Source: Microbulbifer litoralis (GTDB lineage: Bacteria; Pseudomonadota; Gammaproteobacteria; Pseudomonadales; Cellvibrionaceae). From it: a stretch of DNA of 64,000 bases. The notes beneath the pieces were generated by a model. That model searched no databases. It was given only the letters and a program-made list of their open reading frames with translations, and was not told the DNA's origin. Both the position numbers and the translations under genes were made by a program. The DNA is taken from assembly GCF_023634065.1 (NCBI RefSeq), contig NZ_JALKCV010000015.1:62001-126000 (forward strand), written 5' to 3'. This document shows positions 33,988 to 42,872 of this stretch, in pieces. Numbering within the stretch: the stretch's first letter is position 1; every line of letters starts with the position of its first letter.

Positions 33988-35888
33988 CACTGTTCTTCCG
34001 CCCCGCTGTCGTCGCGTTCCAGTGAGCGCACATAGGTGCCGTTGTCATATTCCTCGGCCATATAGCGCTCGCCGTTGGACAGGAAATACTCGGTGACGCC
34101 GTGCTGTCTGCCATTGCGGAAGGGTTCGACGGCGACCAGGGTACCGTCTCTGTATTTCTCGTGCCGCCCGTGTCTTTTGCCGTCCTTGTAGGGGGTCACT
34201 TCCCGCACCGAACCGTTGCGGGCGAAGATGTAATTCTTGCCGACGGGGACGCCGTGCTCGAAGCGTAAGCGGGCCATTTCATAGCCCTCGGGGGAACGTG
34301 CCAGCCACAGGCCGTGGCGCTTGCCGTCGACATATTCGCCCTCGAAGAGGCCCTTCGCGTACTCGTCGTACTCCTGCCAGGTGCCGACCTTTACTCCGTG
34401 GCGGTATTCGCCGCGGCTGGTCAGCCTGCCGTCCCGTTCGCGCTTGACCTGTTCGCCGTGCAGCTCGCCGGCGACATAGTGCGACCGCTCCAGCACCAGG
34501 CCGTCGTCCAGTTCCCGGCGGCGCTCGCCGTGTCGCCGGCCCCGGCTGTCGTAGGACTCGTAGACCGTGGTGCCGTATTCCCGCCTGACCCAGTCGCCGA
34601 CCTGTTTACCGCGCTCGTACTGGCCGTGGGAGAGCACTTTGCCATCCCTGTCGACTTCGCGGTAATCGCCCACCGCCAGGCCGTGCTGGTAGCGGGTGAT
34701 ATCGTAGCTGCCGATGCCGCCCGGCTGCGGGTTGCCGCTGATCTGGAGGCCGTGCTTGTCGCCATCGACGGTCTCGCGGCGGTAGCTGGGCTTGTCGCCG
34801 CGGCCGCGATAGCGCTCTTCCAGAATCCAGCGCCGGTCCACGCTGTAGATGGTGCGCCGGGACAGGCTGCCGTCGTCCCTGTAGGATTCCTTGCGCTCCG
34901 CCGGGCCGTAGGTACTGTCCTCGACAACGAAAAGCTGCGTCAGCCCGCCCTGGCGGTTGTATTCGCGCCGCTCGGTCAGCTCGCCTTCTTTATTGCGGTG
35001 CTCGTAGCTTTCCGGCGAACCGTCCTGGTAGTAGTAATGCGCCTCCCCGCGCTTGCGGCCGTCCACATAGTGGAGTGCCTTCACCAGCACGCCATCTTCC
35101 CAGCGTTTGGCCGTACCGTGGCGTTTGTTCGCCCGGTAGTAGGTTTCGCGGGTGAGCTGTCCCTCGTGCCACTCCCTGACAGCGCCGAGCCGCTCGTCGT
35201 CGACGTAGTTAGCCTCGAATATTTTCTGGCCGTCTCTGGAGAAGCGTTGCACCAGGCCGTCGTATTTGCCGTGCTTGTAGTGAACGCGCTTGTAGATGAC
35301 GCCATCATCGCGGAAGTATTCCTGGACACCGTGCTTCTCGCCGTCGACGATCGAATAGCGCAGTTTCACCTGGCCGTCTTCGTTGTAGCAGATGCGCTCG
35401 CCGTCCTGCTCCTCGCCATCGATATAGGGGACCTCGATCTCCAGCTGGCCGTCGGCGTAGAAGTGCCGCTTGCTGCCGTGGAGGACGCCGTTGCGAAACT
35501 GGCTGACGGTGTAGTGACCATTTTCCCGGTAGCGGGTGAATTCGCCCTGCCAGCGGCGGTTTTCGTTGAGGGTGCCCCGGAGCTTGACGCTGCCGTTCGG
35601 GTAGTAGCTGGTGTATTCGCCGACCTGGTGTGCGCTGGCCAGGTCGGGGCCGTCCAGTTGCGTTTTGACGGCGGGTACCGCCTCCTCGCCGCTCTCGGCG
35701 AAATAGAGCGTCACTCTCCAGAGTTCGCCGTCTCGTGTGGGGGGCGCCGCATAGTAGTAGGCACTGTCGCTGTCGGCGTCCACCAGCTCGAAATTGCGAT
35801 CCAGCCACAGCCGCGGCTGTTTCGCGGCGTACGATGCGGACGGCAGCAGGGCCAACAGAATCCAGAAAAGCGTTGTTTGGGCTCGCAT
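33987..35888 (-). CDS. Exported MORN-variant repeat protein
   Basis: A 633-aa protein: signal peptide (residues 1-24, ending SYAA) followed almost entirely by some 20 tandem units of about 22-24 residues with the pattern YxxGxxHGxxxxYxxDG (for example DGEKHGVQEYFRDDG, DGKRHGRHEKYRDG), related to the MORN_2/YwqK type. Such repeats form long beta-sheet rods. The first possible start is GTG at 35897, but that codon abuts GGGAGG; the ATG at 35888 has this Shine-Dalgarno at 8 nt. Middle gene of the envelope operon, coupled to the next. Function unknown. Confidence 0.85.
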   Translation of the reverse strand: MRAQTTLFWILLALLPSASYAAKQPRLWLDRNFELVDADSDSAYYYAAPPTRDGELWRVTLYFAESGEEAVPAVKTQLDGPDLASAHQVGEYTSYYPNGSVKLRGTLNENRRWQGEFTRYRENGHYTVSQFRNGVLHGSKRHFYADGQLEIEVPYIDGEEQDGERICYNEDGQVKLRYSIVDGEKHGVQEYFRDDGVIYKRVHYKHGKYDGLVQRFSRDGQKIFEANYVDDERLGAVREWHEGQLTRETYYRANKRHGTAKRWEDGVLVKALHYVDGRKRGEAHYYYQDGSPESYEHRNKEGELTERREYNRQGGLTQLFVVEDSTYGPAERKESYRDDGSLSRRTIYSVDRRWILEERYRGRGDKPSYRRETVDGDKHGLQISGNPQPGGIGSYDITRYQHGLAVGDYREVDRDGKVLSHGQYERGKQVGDWVRREYGTTVYESYDSRGRRHGERRRELDDGLVLERSHYVAGELHGEQVKRERDGRLTSRGEYRHGVKVGTWQEYDEYAKGLFEGEYVDGKRHGLWLARSPEGYEMARLRFEHGVPVGKNYIFARNGSVREVTPYKDGKRHGRHEKYRDGTLVAVEPFRNGRQHGVTEYFLSNGERYMAEEYDNGTYVRSLERDDSGAEEQ

Positions 35889-35901
35889 GCTGTTCACCTC
35901 C

Positions 35902-38136
35902 CTACGGCAGCGGTTGGAAGTCGGTGGACCAGAGCCGCTCTTCGGGCTCGCCGGTAAATACCCGTTGTTCGACGCGCTGTACCTCGCCGGCCAGTCTCAA
36001 CAGACCGTCGCGGGTCAGGTAGTCGCCGACCGTGGATGCGCTGAGTGAAACTTCGCTGTTCGGTGGTACCGGGGCGAGGGGCCAACCCTGTGTGCCGATA
36101 AAGCGATAGCGCTGCAGGAAATCGGCGATGGGCTGGTGCGGGTCGAACTGGTCCCCCAACTGTGTCGGCTCTACCAGCCAGGGCCTGTCGCCCAGGGAAA
36201 TCGGGACCGCCCGCCACTCGCTGCGGCCCTTGCAGCGGATGGCGTGCTCGATTTCCAGGCCGTAGAAATAGTGGCGGATGCCGTCTTCGGTACTGAGTTG
36301 CCACTGCTGTGTAGTGCCCAGCTGGTTATTGTTGGTCGCGTTTTCGGTCAGTCGGCGCCAGACCAGTGGGTGGCCATCGATATCCGGCGCTTCGACCACA
36401 GTGGGCTGGCAGCTGCCCACCAGAGAGGCGGGCAGTTCCAGTGCCAGCTGGTTGTTCTGTGGCTGTGGCAGCTCGAGTTCGCCGAGGGCGATATCGGCGG
36501 TATCGTCGCCGTCGGCATTCTCATACAAGGGCACTTCGGTGGTGGGCGGCAGGCTCAGGTCGTTGCGCATCGCCGCTTCTGTCACGAAGCGCAGCTGGTA
36601 ATCGAAGGGTTGGCGATCGCTGTCGCTGAGCAGGTAGAGCGTCAGTTCGTCCGGTACCTGTTCGCTGAACACCATTCGGATATCCCCGAGGGCGTAGTGG
36701 CCCAGTGCCACCAGCCGCAGAATCTCGCGCTCTTCCGCGCTGAGCCACTCGCCGTCGGGCTGGATGCCGCGCGCCTCTTCGAGGCCGTGAATGCGGGAGC
36801 TGAAGTGGTGTGTGCCCGTGTGCTGCAGACGCAGCCGGAATTCGCGCGGGTTGTCGGTGGGAATTGCCTCGGCGCGGGCGCCGTGCAGTGTCACTTCGGT
36901 GGCCTTTTCTCCATCCAATGGCAGGGTCACGGCTTCCACATCGAGCGCCTGGTAGTGCCCGGTTGCGGTAATCTGGCCGATTTTCTCCAACTGCTCGCCG
37001 GCGTTGTCCCAGCCCAGGGGGACATACCGCGCCATGGTACTGTGCTTGCCGGCATCGGGGTCGAAAAAGTCGTAGCGCGACATGCGGAACAGTTCCAGGG
37101 GCAGGGGCTCGCCGTCGGCGCCCTGCAACTGCAGGTCCTCCAGGTCAAAGCGACCCGGGAAGGCGTTGCGACCCAGGTCGTGCCCCACTTGCAGGAGCAG
37201 CCAGTCCTGGGTCTGCACGAGGCTGCCGACCGGTACCGGCAGCACCTGTTCCGCAGTGGCGGTGTCGGCGACCTTGTTCGCGGTCGGCGCCGGCTCGAAG
37301 GGGCGGCCCTGCTCACCGCCCAGGCGCATATTCAGGAGCCAGCTGCCCAGTACCGAGGGCGAGTCCTCGGGCAACACCAGCAATTGCTGGCGGCTGGAAC
37401 CCCCGATGTCATCCTGCTCGATGTGATTCTCGCTGATCAGCGCCAGGCGTTTCAGCCAGCCGCTGTCCCGCTCCAGCACCATGGTGCCCTGTAAGCGCAT
37501 CGCTTTCCCGTGCGCTTCCAGCCTGGTGACCACTTCGCTGTCGGTCACCCGCTCGACTGTCAATTGCAGCTGGTCGGCTCCACGGAAATTGGAGAGGGTC
37601 ACCGTCTTGCCCTCAATGGCTGGCACAGCCAGTTGCGGGACGCCGGGAGGGCTCATCTGCTTTTCCAGGTTGTCCACCACCGGGCCGCCAGCATCTTCCA
37701 GTACGGTCTGCCACAGGGCATCGTTGCTGCTGGCGAAGTGTTCGATGGTGCCGGTTTCGGTATCGATCTCCAGCTCGAAACCGGCGGACATCAGCTCGCG
37801 CAACACGTTGCCGGCGCGACTGTCGTCGGCTCGGGCATTGGAAAAATTAGTGCGGCCGTCGAGGGAAAACCTGGTGTAAGTGGGTTCTATCGCCAGTTTC
37901 AGGGTGCGGCCGGTGCCGAGTACCTTGTAGCGAAGCACGGTATCGCTATCCACGGTCAGGCTGCGCTCGAGGGACGGGGCCCCCACGCGGATGCGGGAAC
38001 GGCTGTGGACCTGGTAACTGCGCGTGTCGCCCGTCGACGGAGAGAACCGGACTGTGCCCGGAGGCGCGTCGGAACAGGCGGTAAGGAAAGCCAACGTGGC
38101 CAATACGGTGGGGAAAAGGTAGCGGGCGCTTTTCAT
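35902..38136 (-). CDS. Large lipoprotein of unknown function
   Basis: A 744-aa protein with a lipoprotein signal (LTAC, Cys21) and no family I recognise. The N-terminal third reads as beta-rich with SLTVDSDTVLRYKVLG and FSLDGRTNFSNARADDSRA; the middle has a long acidic segment with CQPTVVEAPDIDG; a C-terminal part contains IRHYFYGLEIEHAIRCKGRSEWRAVPI. Two cysteines (in GSCQP and IRCKG) could form a disulfide. It opens a three-gene operon with a 13-bp gap to the MORN gene. All three products are exported, so they likely act together. Confidence 0.8.
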   Translation of the reverse strand: MKSARYLFPTVLATLAFLTACSDAPPGTVRFSPSTGDTRSYQVHSRSRIRVGAPSLERSLTVDSDTVLRYKVLGTGRTLKLAIEPTYTRFSLDGRTNFSNARADDSRAGNVLRELMSAGFELEIDTETGTIEHFASSNDALWQTVLEDAGGPVVDNLEKQMSPPGVPQLAVPAIEGKTVTLSNFRGADQLQLTVERVTDSEVVTRLEAHGKAMRLQGTMVLERDSGWLKRLALISENHIEQDDIGGSSRQQLLVLPEDSPSVLGSWLLNMRLGGEQGRPFEPAPTANKVADTATAEQVLPVPVGSLVQTQDWLLLQVGHDLGRNAFPGRFDLEDLQLQGADGEPLPLELFRMSRYDFFDPDAGKHSTMARYVPLGWDNAGEQLEKIGQITATGHYQALDVEAVTLPLDGEKATEVTLHGARAEAIPTDNPREFRLRLQHTGTHHFSSRIHGLEEARGIQPDGEWLSAEEREILRLVALGHYALGDIRMVFSEQVPDELTLYLLSDSDRQPFDYQLRFVTEAAMRNDLSLPPTTEVPLYENADGDDTADIALGELELPQPQNNQLALELPASLVGSCQPTVVEAPDIDGHPLVWRRLTENATNNNQLGTTQQWQLSTEDGIRHYFYGLEIEHAIRCKGRSEWRAVPISLGDRPWLVEPTQLGDQFDPHQPIADFLQRYRFIGTQGWPLAPVPPNSEVSLSASTVGDYLTRDGLLRLAGEVQRVEQRVFTGEPEERLWSTDFQPLP

Positions 38137-38468
38137 GGAATTCCCTGTCTTCTTGCTCGTCCCCCAAAAACACAGCTTCTCGCTGATCGCCTGGCGTAGC
38201 GCTGCAGTGAAACGGGGCTTTGTGGAGATATGACTGAACTGTTACAGGCTATGGCGTCACCGCGGCCACGCTGGAATATCGTGAAAGGGATACAACTACT
38301 GGACGGGCAGACTGCAGATCGGAATAGATTCTCCGCTGAACTTCATAACCGGCGGCGGAGTGTATCACTGGTGGGTGGTGACGTGTAGGCGGGGGATTCA
38401 GTGGCGTCGCGGGCAATCGATTGAACCGGGAGACCACCTTGCGCGATCTCCCGACGGCGCGGTGCCGG
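38137..38468. other. 332-bp gap upstream of the envelope operon
   Basis: No gene is supported. The promoter of the 744-aa lipoprotein must lie here; I found no convincing -35/-10 pair. A hairpin gggaga/tctccc at 38428-38452 lies just beyond the YceI stop and may end that transcript, though it lacks a T-run. Confidence 0.4.
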
Positions 38469-39047
38469 TTATTCTTTTGCGAAAACCAGTTGTGCGCTGA
38501 CCGGCACTATGGGGCTGATGGTGTCGAGACCGGCGATCTGGCGCAGTTTCTCGATACCTTCCAGCAGTTTGAAGTCGGCGGCGTTGAGGACGATGGGGGA
38601 TTCGGTGCTGACCAGCAGGCGGTTGTCCTTCAGGCCGGTGACCTGCAGTTTGGCCGCTTCACTGTGTTCACTGCCGTGAATGGACAGCTGCAGTTCCGCA
38701 TCCAGGGTGGCTGTCTGGCCCGGTTGCATGGCCTGCAGTTTCGCTGCATCCACCTTGGCGTTCACCGAAGCGCGCGCATACTTGGTGGTTTCGAACAACA
38801 GCTTCTGCATGCGCTCGTTGCGGATGGGAATATTGGTTTCCACGCTGGCCAGCGGGATCGACAGGGTGGCTGTGCCGCTATCGGCAATCTGCCCCTCCAG
38901 TGCCTTGAAGTGGTGGGTCTCGGCGATGGTGCCTTTCTTGACGGATACAAACGAGATCTGTGATGCATCGCCCACCAGCTTCCAGTCCGCCAGTGCGGCG
39001 GGGGTGGTGAACAGCAGGGTTGTCAGAGCAAGCAGTCGGATCAGCAT
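38469..39047 (-). CDS. YceI-family periplasmic protein
   Basis: A 192-aa secreted lipocalin-like protein: signal peptide of 20 residues ending ALA, then WKLVGDASQISFVSVKKGTIAETHHF, the usual YceI opening, and a C-terminal LDTISPIVPVSAQLVFAK. The family binds isoprenoid or other amphiphilic molecules in a beta-barrel and is often base- or stress-induced. The partner molecule here is unknown. It is not linked to an obvious cytochrome b561 gene. Confidence 0.88.
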   Translation of the reverse strand: MLIRLLALTTLLFTTPAALADWKLVGDASQISFVSVKKGTIAETHHFKALEGQIADSGTATLSIPLASVETNIPIRNERMQKLLFETTKYARASVNAKVDAAKLQAMQPGQTATLDAELQLSIHGSEHSEAAKLQVTGLKDNRLLVSTESPIVLNAADFKLLEGIEKLRQIAGLDTISPIVPVSAQLVFAKE

Positions 39048-39128
39048 GATGTGCGGTCCCTATCTGAGAATGAATAGCAGTGACCATATCATATCCCGGC
39101 CGTGGCGCTCACGAAAACCCGTCCCAGG

Positions 39129-39153
39129 GGCGGGGCGCCACTGGCGCCCCGCC
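39129..39153 (-). terminator. Strong hairpin downstream of the GH16 gene
   Basis: ggcggggcgcca (39129-39140) pairs perfectly with tggcgccccgcc (39142-39153). It follows the minus-strand glucanase stop, but a T-run appears only about 10 nt later, so termination is likely but not certain. Confidence 0.55.
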
Positions 39154-39178
39154 GGATTTACAAAAATTTACAGTCTGT

Positions 39179-40429
39179 TTACTGGTAGACCCGCACATAG
39201 TCCACATACATGCGCTGCGGGAAACTGCTGGAGCCGTCCGGGCTACCGGGCCAGTTGCCGCCCACGGCCACGTTCAGCAGGATAAAGAACGGGTGGTCGT
39301 AGACCCAGTTGCCATACTGCTCCACCTGGGCGCGGGTCGCGCTGTAGAACTGGTTGCCGTCCACAAACCAGCGGATGCCGTTGCTGTCCCACTCCACGGC
39401 GTAGACATGGTAGTTGGCGTCCACGCTCTGGCCGACATTGTAGGTGCCGGTGATCGGTGTGTTGCCGGAATAGCCGGGGCCGTGCAGCGCGCCGTGGGTC
39501 AGCGTGGGCTCGTAGCCGACGTGTTCCATGATGTCGATCTCGCCGGAATTCGGCCAGCCGGTACCGCTGAAAATGTCGTTGCCGAGCATCCAGAAGGCGG
39601 GCCAGATACCCTGGGTCTGCGGCAGCTTGATGCGCGCCTCGACGCGCCCGTACTGGAATTCGCGCTTGCCGGCGGTAATCATGCGGGTCGAGGTGTACTG
39701 GCAGGCCCCGTACCAGCAATTGTGGCCGCCTTCCTGGCGGGCCTCGATCACCAGCACATTACTGGCCGCCTGGCCGTCGTACTGGATGGACGCGTTCTGG
39801 CCACCGGTGTAGTACTGCAGCTCGTTATTGCCCCAGCCACCGCCGCCGGTTTCGAAGGACCAGTTGGCCAGGTTGAGGCTGTCGAACTCGTCGCTCCAGA
39901 CCAGGTTCTGGCCGCCGCCACCGCCGGCGCCGACCACTTCGATCCAGTTCAGGTTCCAGTTGCCGGTGGTTGCATAGACACCCAGGCTGTAAGTGCCGGC
40001 GTCGATGTGCACCGTATGGGAGATGGTCTGCCAGTTCTGCCAGCCGCCGGTGTCCGGCACGTTCAGGCTGCCCAGCACGATAGAGCCGCCGTTCAGGTCG
40101 TTGGATAGGGTGCCGCCGCCCTGGCTGGCGACACGGAAGCGGATGGTGTAGTTGCCGGACGTGGGGATATTGACGTTGTTGTACGCCAGCCATTCGCCGG
40201 TTTCAGTCCAGCCCACATTGAAACCGCCGCCGCTGTCCTGGGTTGCCTCGATGTCGACGTCGTCACTGCGGTAGGCGCCGCCGGTGTTGCCCGGCGTCGT
40301 GTCGTAAAATGCGTTGTAGTCCTCGGCCTGGATCACCGCCGCGTTTGCAGGTGCCAGGGCAAAAAGCAGGAGCGGCGCCAGTGCCGCTCTCAGTGTCTGT
40401 CGCGTCTTCTTCAGTTGCAAAAAGTTCAT
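39179..40429 (-). CDS. Secreted CBM6 + GH16 beta-glucanase (laminarinase-like)
   Basis: A 416-aa exported enzyme. Signal peptide residues 1-30 (ending ANA), a CBM6-type module (about 31-167, starting VIQAEDYNAFYDTTPGNTGG), a Gly linker, then a GH16 domain (about 175-416). The catalytic motif GEIDIMEH gives nucleophile Glu297 and acid/base Glu302. The family hydrolyses beta-1,3 or beta-1,3-1,4 glucans; with the CBM6, laminarin is the best guess. Start chosen at MNFLQLKKTR with AGGGG upstream. Fits a marine polysaccharide degrader. Confidence 0.93.
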   Translation of the reverse strand: MNFLQLKKTRQTLRAALAPLLLFALAPANAAVIQAEDYNAFYDTTPGNTGGAYRSDDVDIEATQDSGGGFNVGWTETGEWLAYNNVNIPTSGNYTIRFRVASQGGGTLSNDLNGGSIVLGSLNVPDTGGWQNWQTISHTVHIDAGTYSLGVYATTGNWNLNWIEVVGAGGGGGQNLVWSDEFDSLNLANWSFETGGGGWGNNELQYYTGGQNASIQYDGQAASNVLVIEARQEGGHNCWYGACQYTSTRMITAGKREFQYGRVEARIKLPQTQGIWPAFWMLGNDIFSGTGWPNSGEIDIMEHVGYEPTLTHGALHGPGYSGNTPITGTYNVGQSVDANYHVYAVEWDSNGIRWFVDGNQFYSATRAQVEQYGNWVYDHPFFILLNVAVGGNWPGSPDGSSSFPQRMYVDYVRVYQ

Positions 40430-40719
40430 GGGTTTATCCCCTGTGACTGGGTCGAGGGCGGGCCGGGAACCTTCCTGAACAGCAGTGCACCTCTCGTCAT
40501 CCCTGCGCAAGCGCCCTACGTTGTTTGAGTTTATTTGGTTATTGGTGCCGGGCCTTTTGGACCGGCCGGACCATTGTCCAACCGGTGTGCCAGCCATTTC
40601 GCCCCGGTAAGCGCTGTCAGCGGAAAGTGGTACAGGGGTATGCAGAAGAGGGCGCCAGTTTTTGACATCAGGGCGAAAGTGGGAAATGTTCGGGAATTGT
40701 CCTGGCAGAAATAATTTCC
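40430..40719. other. Gap upstream of the GH16 gene
   Basis: 290 bp without a supported gene. It should contain the glucanase promoter; I could not identify it, nor a catabolite or sugar-regulator site. Confidence 0.4.
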
Positions 40720-41220
40720 TTAAGGCGCATTCCTGTCCAGCAGGCATTGCCAGTAGCCGACGTCGATCCAGCGATCAAACTTGTACCCAACTTCGTTGAA
40801 ATGCGCGACTTTTCGCATGCCCATCTTTTCATGCAGGGTCACGCTGGCGGGGTTGGGCAGGGCGATACCGCCGATGGCGGCGCGAATGGAGCGGCTGCGC
40901 AGCGCGTCGAACAGCTGTTGATACAGGAGGGAGCCCCAGCCGCGCCCCCGCGCCTCCCGGTCCAGATACACGGTGACCTCGACCGAGTGCCGATAGGCCG
41001 GGCGACTGCGCCAGGGGCTGGCATAGGCGTAGCCGACCGGCTGCCCGTCTTCTTCGGCGACCAGCCAGGGCAGTCCGGTCGAGCGGATGTGTTGGATGCG
41101 TTCCGCCAAATCCGCAGCAGTCACCGGCTCGGTTTCAAAGGTGATGATGGTACTGTGGATATAGTGGTTGTAGATGCCGGCGAGTTTGCCGGCATCCTCT
41201 GGGCGGGCGTTGCGGATCAT
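40720..41220 (-). CDS. GNAT acetyltransferase, phosphinothricin acetyltransferase-like
   Basis: A 166-aa N-acetyltransferase. The features RNARPEDAGKLAGIYNHYI, FETEPVTAADLAERI and the acetyl-CoA loop EARGRGWGSLLYQQL place it in the Pat/Bar/YwnH group, whose members acetylate glutamate analogues such as phosphinothricin or methionine sulfoximine. True substrate unknown. Complete length; the neighbours on the same strand (GST, methyltransferase) are separated by about 100 bp each and show no shared pathway. Confidence 0.87.
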   Translation of the reverse strand: MIRNARPEDAGKLAGIYNHYIHSTIITFETEPVTAADLAERIQHIRSTGLPWLVAEEDGQPVGYAYASPWRSRPAYRHSVEVTVYLDREARGRGWGSLLYQQLFDALRSRSIRAAIGGIALPNPASVTLHEKMGMRKVAHFNEVGYKFDRWIDVGYWQCLLDRNAP

Positions 41221-41328
41221 GGTGGCGATTTCACTGCAGCAATTTCATTGTCTGCGGCCAGCATAACGGCGGCCGTATAAGCTGGCAACGCGCGTACCGC
41301 GACCGGTGAGCGCACGGCCGCATGACCG

Positions 41329-41988
41329 TCAATCCCGATCCGGCGCTCCCAGTGGGAACAGCGGCCGGTAGGGGCGCGCCTCGTCGACCGCGCGGGCAAA
41401 CGACGGGCGCTGCAGCAGCCGTTTGCGGTAGTTGTGCACATGGGTAAACGACGGATCGATGGGATAGGTCCAGTCGGCGTAAAAGAGTGCAGGGGCCGCG
41501 GCGCAGTCCGCCAGTGTGAAGCTGTCCCCCGCGGCCCATTTGCGGTCCCGCATCTTGTCGTCGAGCCATTGATAGGCCGTGTCGAACATCCTCCCGGCCT
41601 CCTCGACGCCGAATGGATCGCGGCTGTCTTCCGGTCGCAGGCGATCGAGTACGAATTTCTGTTGCGGGGTGGAGATATACAGGTCGAAGAAGCGATCCAT
41701 AAAACGCACTTCCAGTGCCGCCCGCGGGTCTTCCGGCAGCAGCGGCACCGGTCCCGGGTGATAGAGCACCAGGTGCTCGATGATGACACTGGATTCGCAC
41801 ACCGCCCGGCCATCTTCCACCAGCACCGGGAAGCGCCTGAACGGCCAGATCTCTGCCAGCCGTTCGGTATTCTCTGGCTCATCCGGCGACAGCATGCGGA
41901 ATTCGAACGGGGTCCCATTTTCGTAGAGCGCTACTAACACCTTCTGGCAGTAGGAGGAAAAGGGGTGCGCGTAGAGTGTCAATGCCAT
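41329..41988 (-). CDS. Glutathione S-transferase family protein
   Basis: A 219-aa protein with an N-terminal thioredoxin-like domain (LYAHPFSSYCQKVLVALYENG, and the cis-Pro segment RRFPVLVEDG followed by ESSVIIEHL) and an all-alpha C-terminal domain containing FTLADCAAAPALFYADW. Start chosen at MALTLYAHPF with AAGGAG 8 nt upstream. Probable glutathione-dependent detoxification enzyme; the substrate cannot be read from sequence. Confidence 0.9.
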   Translation of the reverse strand: MALTLYAHPFSSYCQKVLVALYENGTPFEFRMLSPDEPENTERLAEIWPFRRFPVLVEDGRAVCESSVIIEHLVLYHPGPVPLLPEDPRAALEVRFMDRFFDLYISTPQQKFVLDRLRPEDSRDPFGVEEAGRMFDTAYQWLDDKMRDRKWAAGDSFTLADCAAAPALFYADWTYPIDPSFTHVHNYRKRLLQRPSFARAVDEARPYRPLFPLGAPDRD

Positions 41989-42111
41989 ATCCGGCTCCTT
42001 GTATTGCCGCTGATTGTGGAATTGCACGGCATTTCCCGCACAGGGTTCTGCAGTGCTCCCCCTGGTCGTCTGGCGAAGACAGAAATCGACAACGGGTGTG
42101 TTGCCGGTCGG

Positions 42112-42759
42112 TCAGCAGCGCTGGCAGAGCGCGATATTGATGATCTTCTCCACTTCCTCACCGGTGTTACCGACTTCAGTTTCCCGGTGCTGCTGGAATT
42201 CCAGCACGTCGAAGCCTGAACTGCGCAGCAGCTCCTGCCCCAGGATCGCGTCGTAGAGCCGGAAACCGTACGGTACAAACGGCAGGTGCTGCATGAATTC
42301 CAGGTCGCCAAAAGCGATACAGAAAAGCCCGCCGGGGTTCAGGACGCGCCGCACTTCTGCCAGATGATCGGTGGGTGTTTCCCAGAAATAGAGAGTGTGG
42401 ACCGTCAGGGCCTTGTCGAATGAGGCCTCTTCGAAGGGCATGCTGTCGGAGCTGCCCTGCAGGAAGCGTGCGCTGCCGGAGGTCACAGCCCCGGCATTCG
42501 CCTCCCCGGCTTCGGCCACCATATCGGCAGACCAGTCCAGCCCCGTGTAATGTACCTCCGCCGCCTTATTGACGATCCTGTCGACAAAGGCACCGTTGCT
42601 CGGCCCTATCTCCAGAATCCGGTCCGCCGCAAAGATCTGCAGCAGGTCGATACACTTGTGGTTGAGGCTGCGGTTGGCCTCGTTCATCCTGCCTGCGACT
42701 TCGGCTGCGTCGGCCCCGTTGGGGCAGCGCAGTTGGGCGGCCAGTTCCCGGTCTTCCAT
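42112..42759 (-). CDS. Class I SAM-dependent methyltransferase
   Basis: A 215-aa protein with motif I ILEIGPSNGAFVDRI near residue 48, an acidic YTGLDWSADM, the EEASFDKALTVHTLYFWE block and LRRVLNPGG-like VRRVLNPGGLFCIAFG. The ATG follows AAGGAGAG. Acceptor unknown. It lies at the right edge of a run of minus-strand enzymes, next to a lower-GC segment. Confidence 0.87.
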   Translation of the reverse strand: MEDRELAAQLRCPNGADAAEVAGRMNEANRSLNHKCIDLLQIFAADRILEIGPSNGAFVDRIVNKAAEVHYTGLDWSADMVAEAGEANAGAVTSGSARFLQGSSDSMPFEEASFDKALTVHTLYFWETPTDHLAEVRRVLNPGGLFCIAFGDLEFMQHLPFVPYGFRLYDAILGQELLRSSGFDVLEFQQHRETEVGNTGEEVEKIINIALCQRC

Positions 42760-42872
42760 ATATTTTCTCTCCTTGGGTGGGCTACTTTGCCGTAAAATTT
42801 AGACCAATTTCAGCTCCAGTTAAATTTCCTGTCCAAGTTGCGCCATTGCCTCAGTGCGAATTCTGCGGTGTT

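Noticed and set aside
34314-35957. 547-codon plus-strand frame opposite the MORN gene
   Set aside because: It mirrors the repeats on the other strand; hydrophobic Val/Ala-rich sequence with no start signal. The minus-strand protein has signal peptide and repeat logic.
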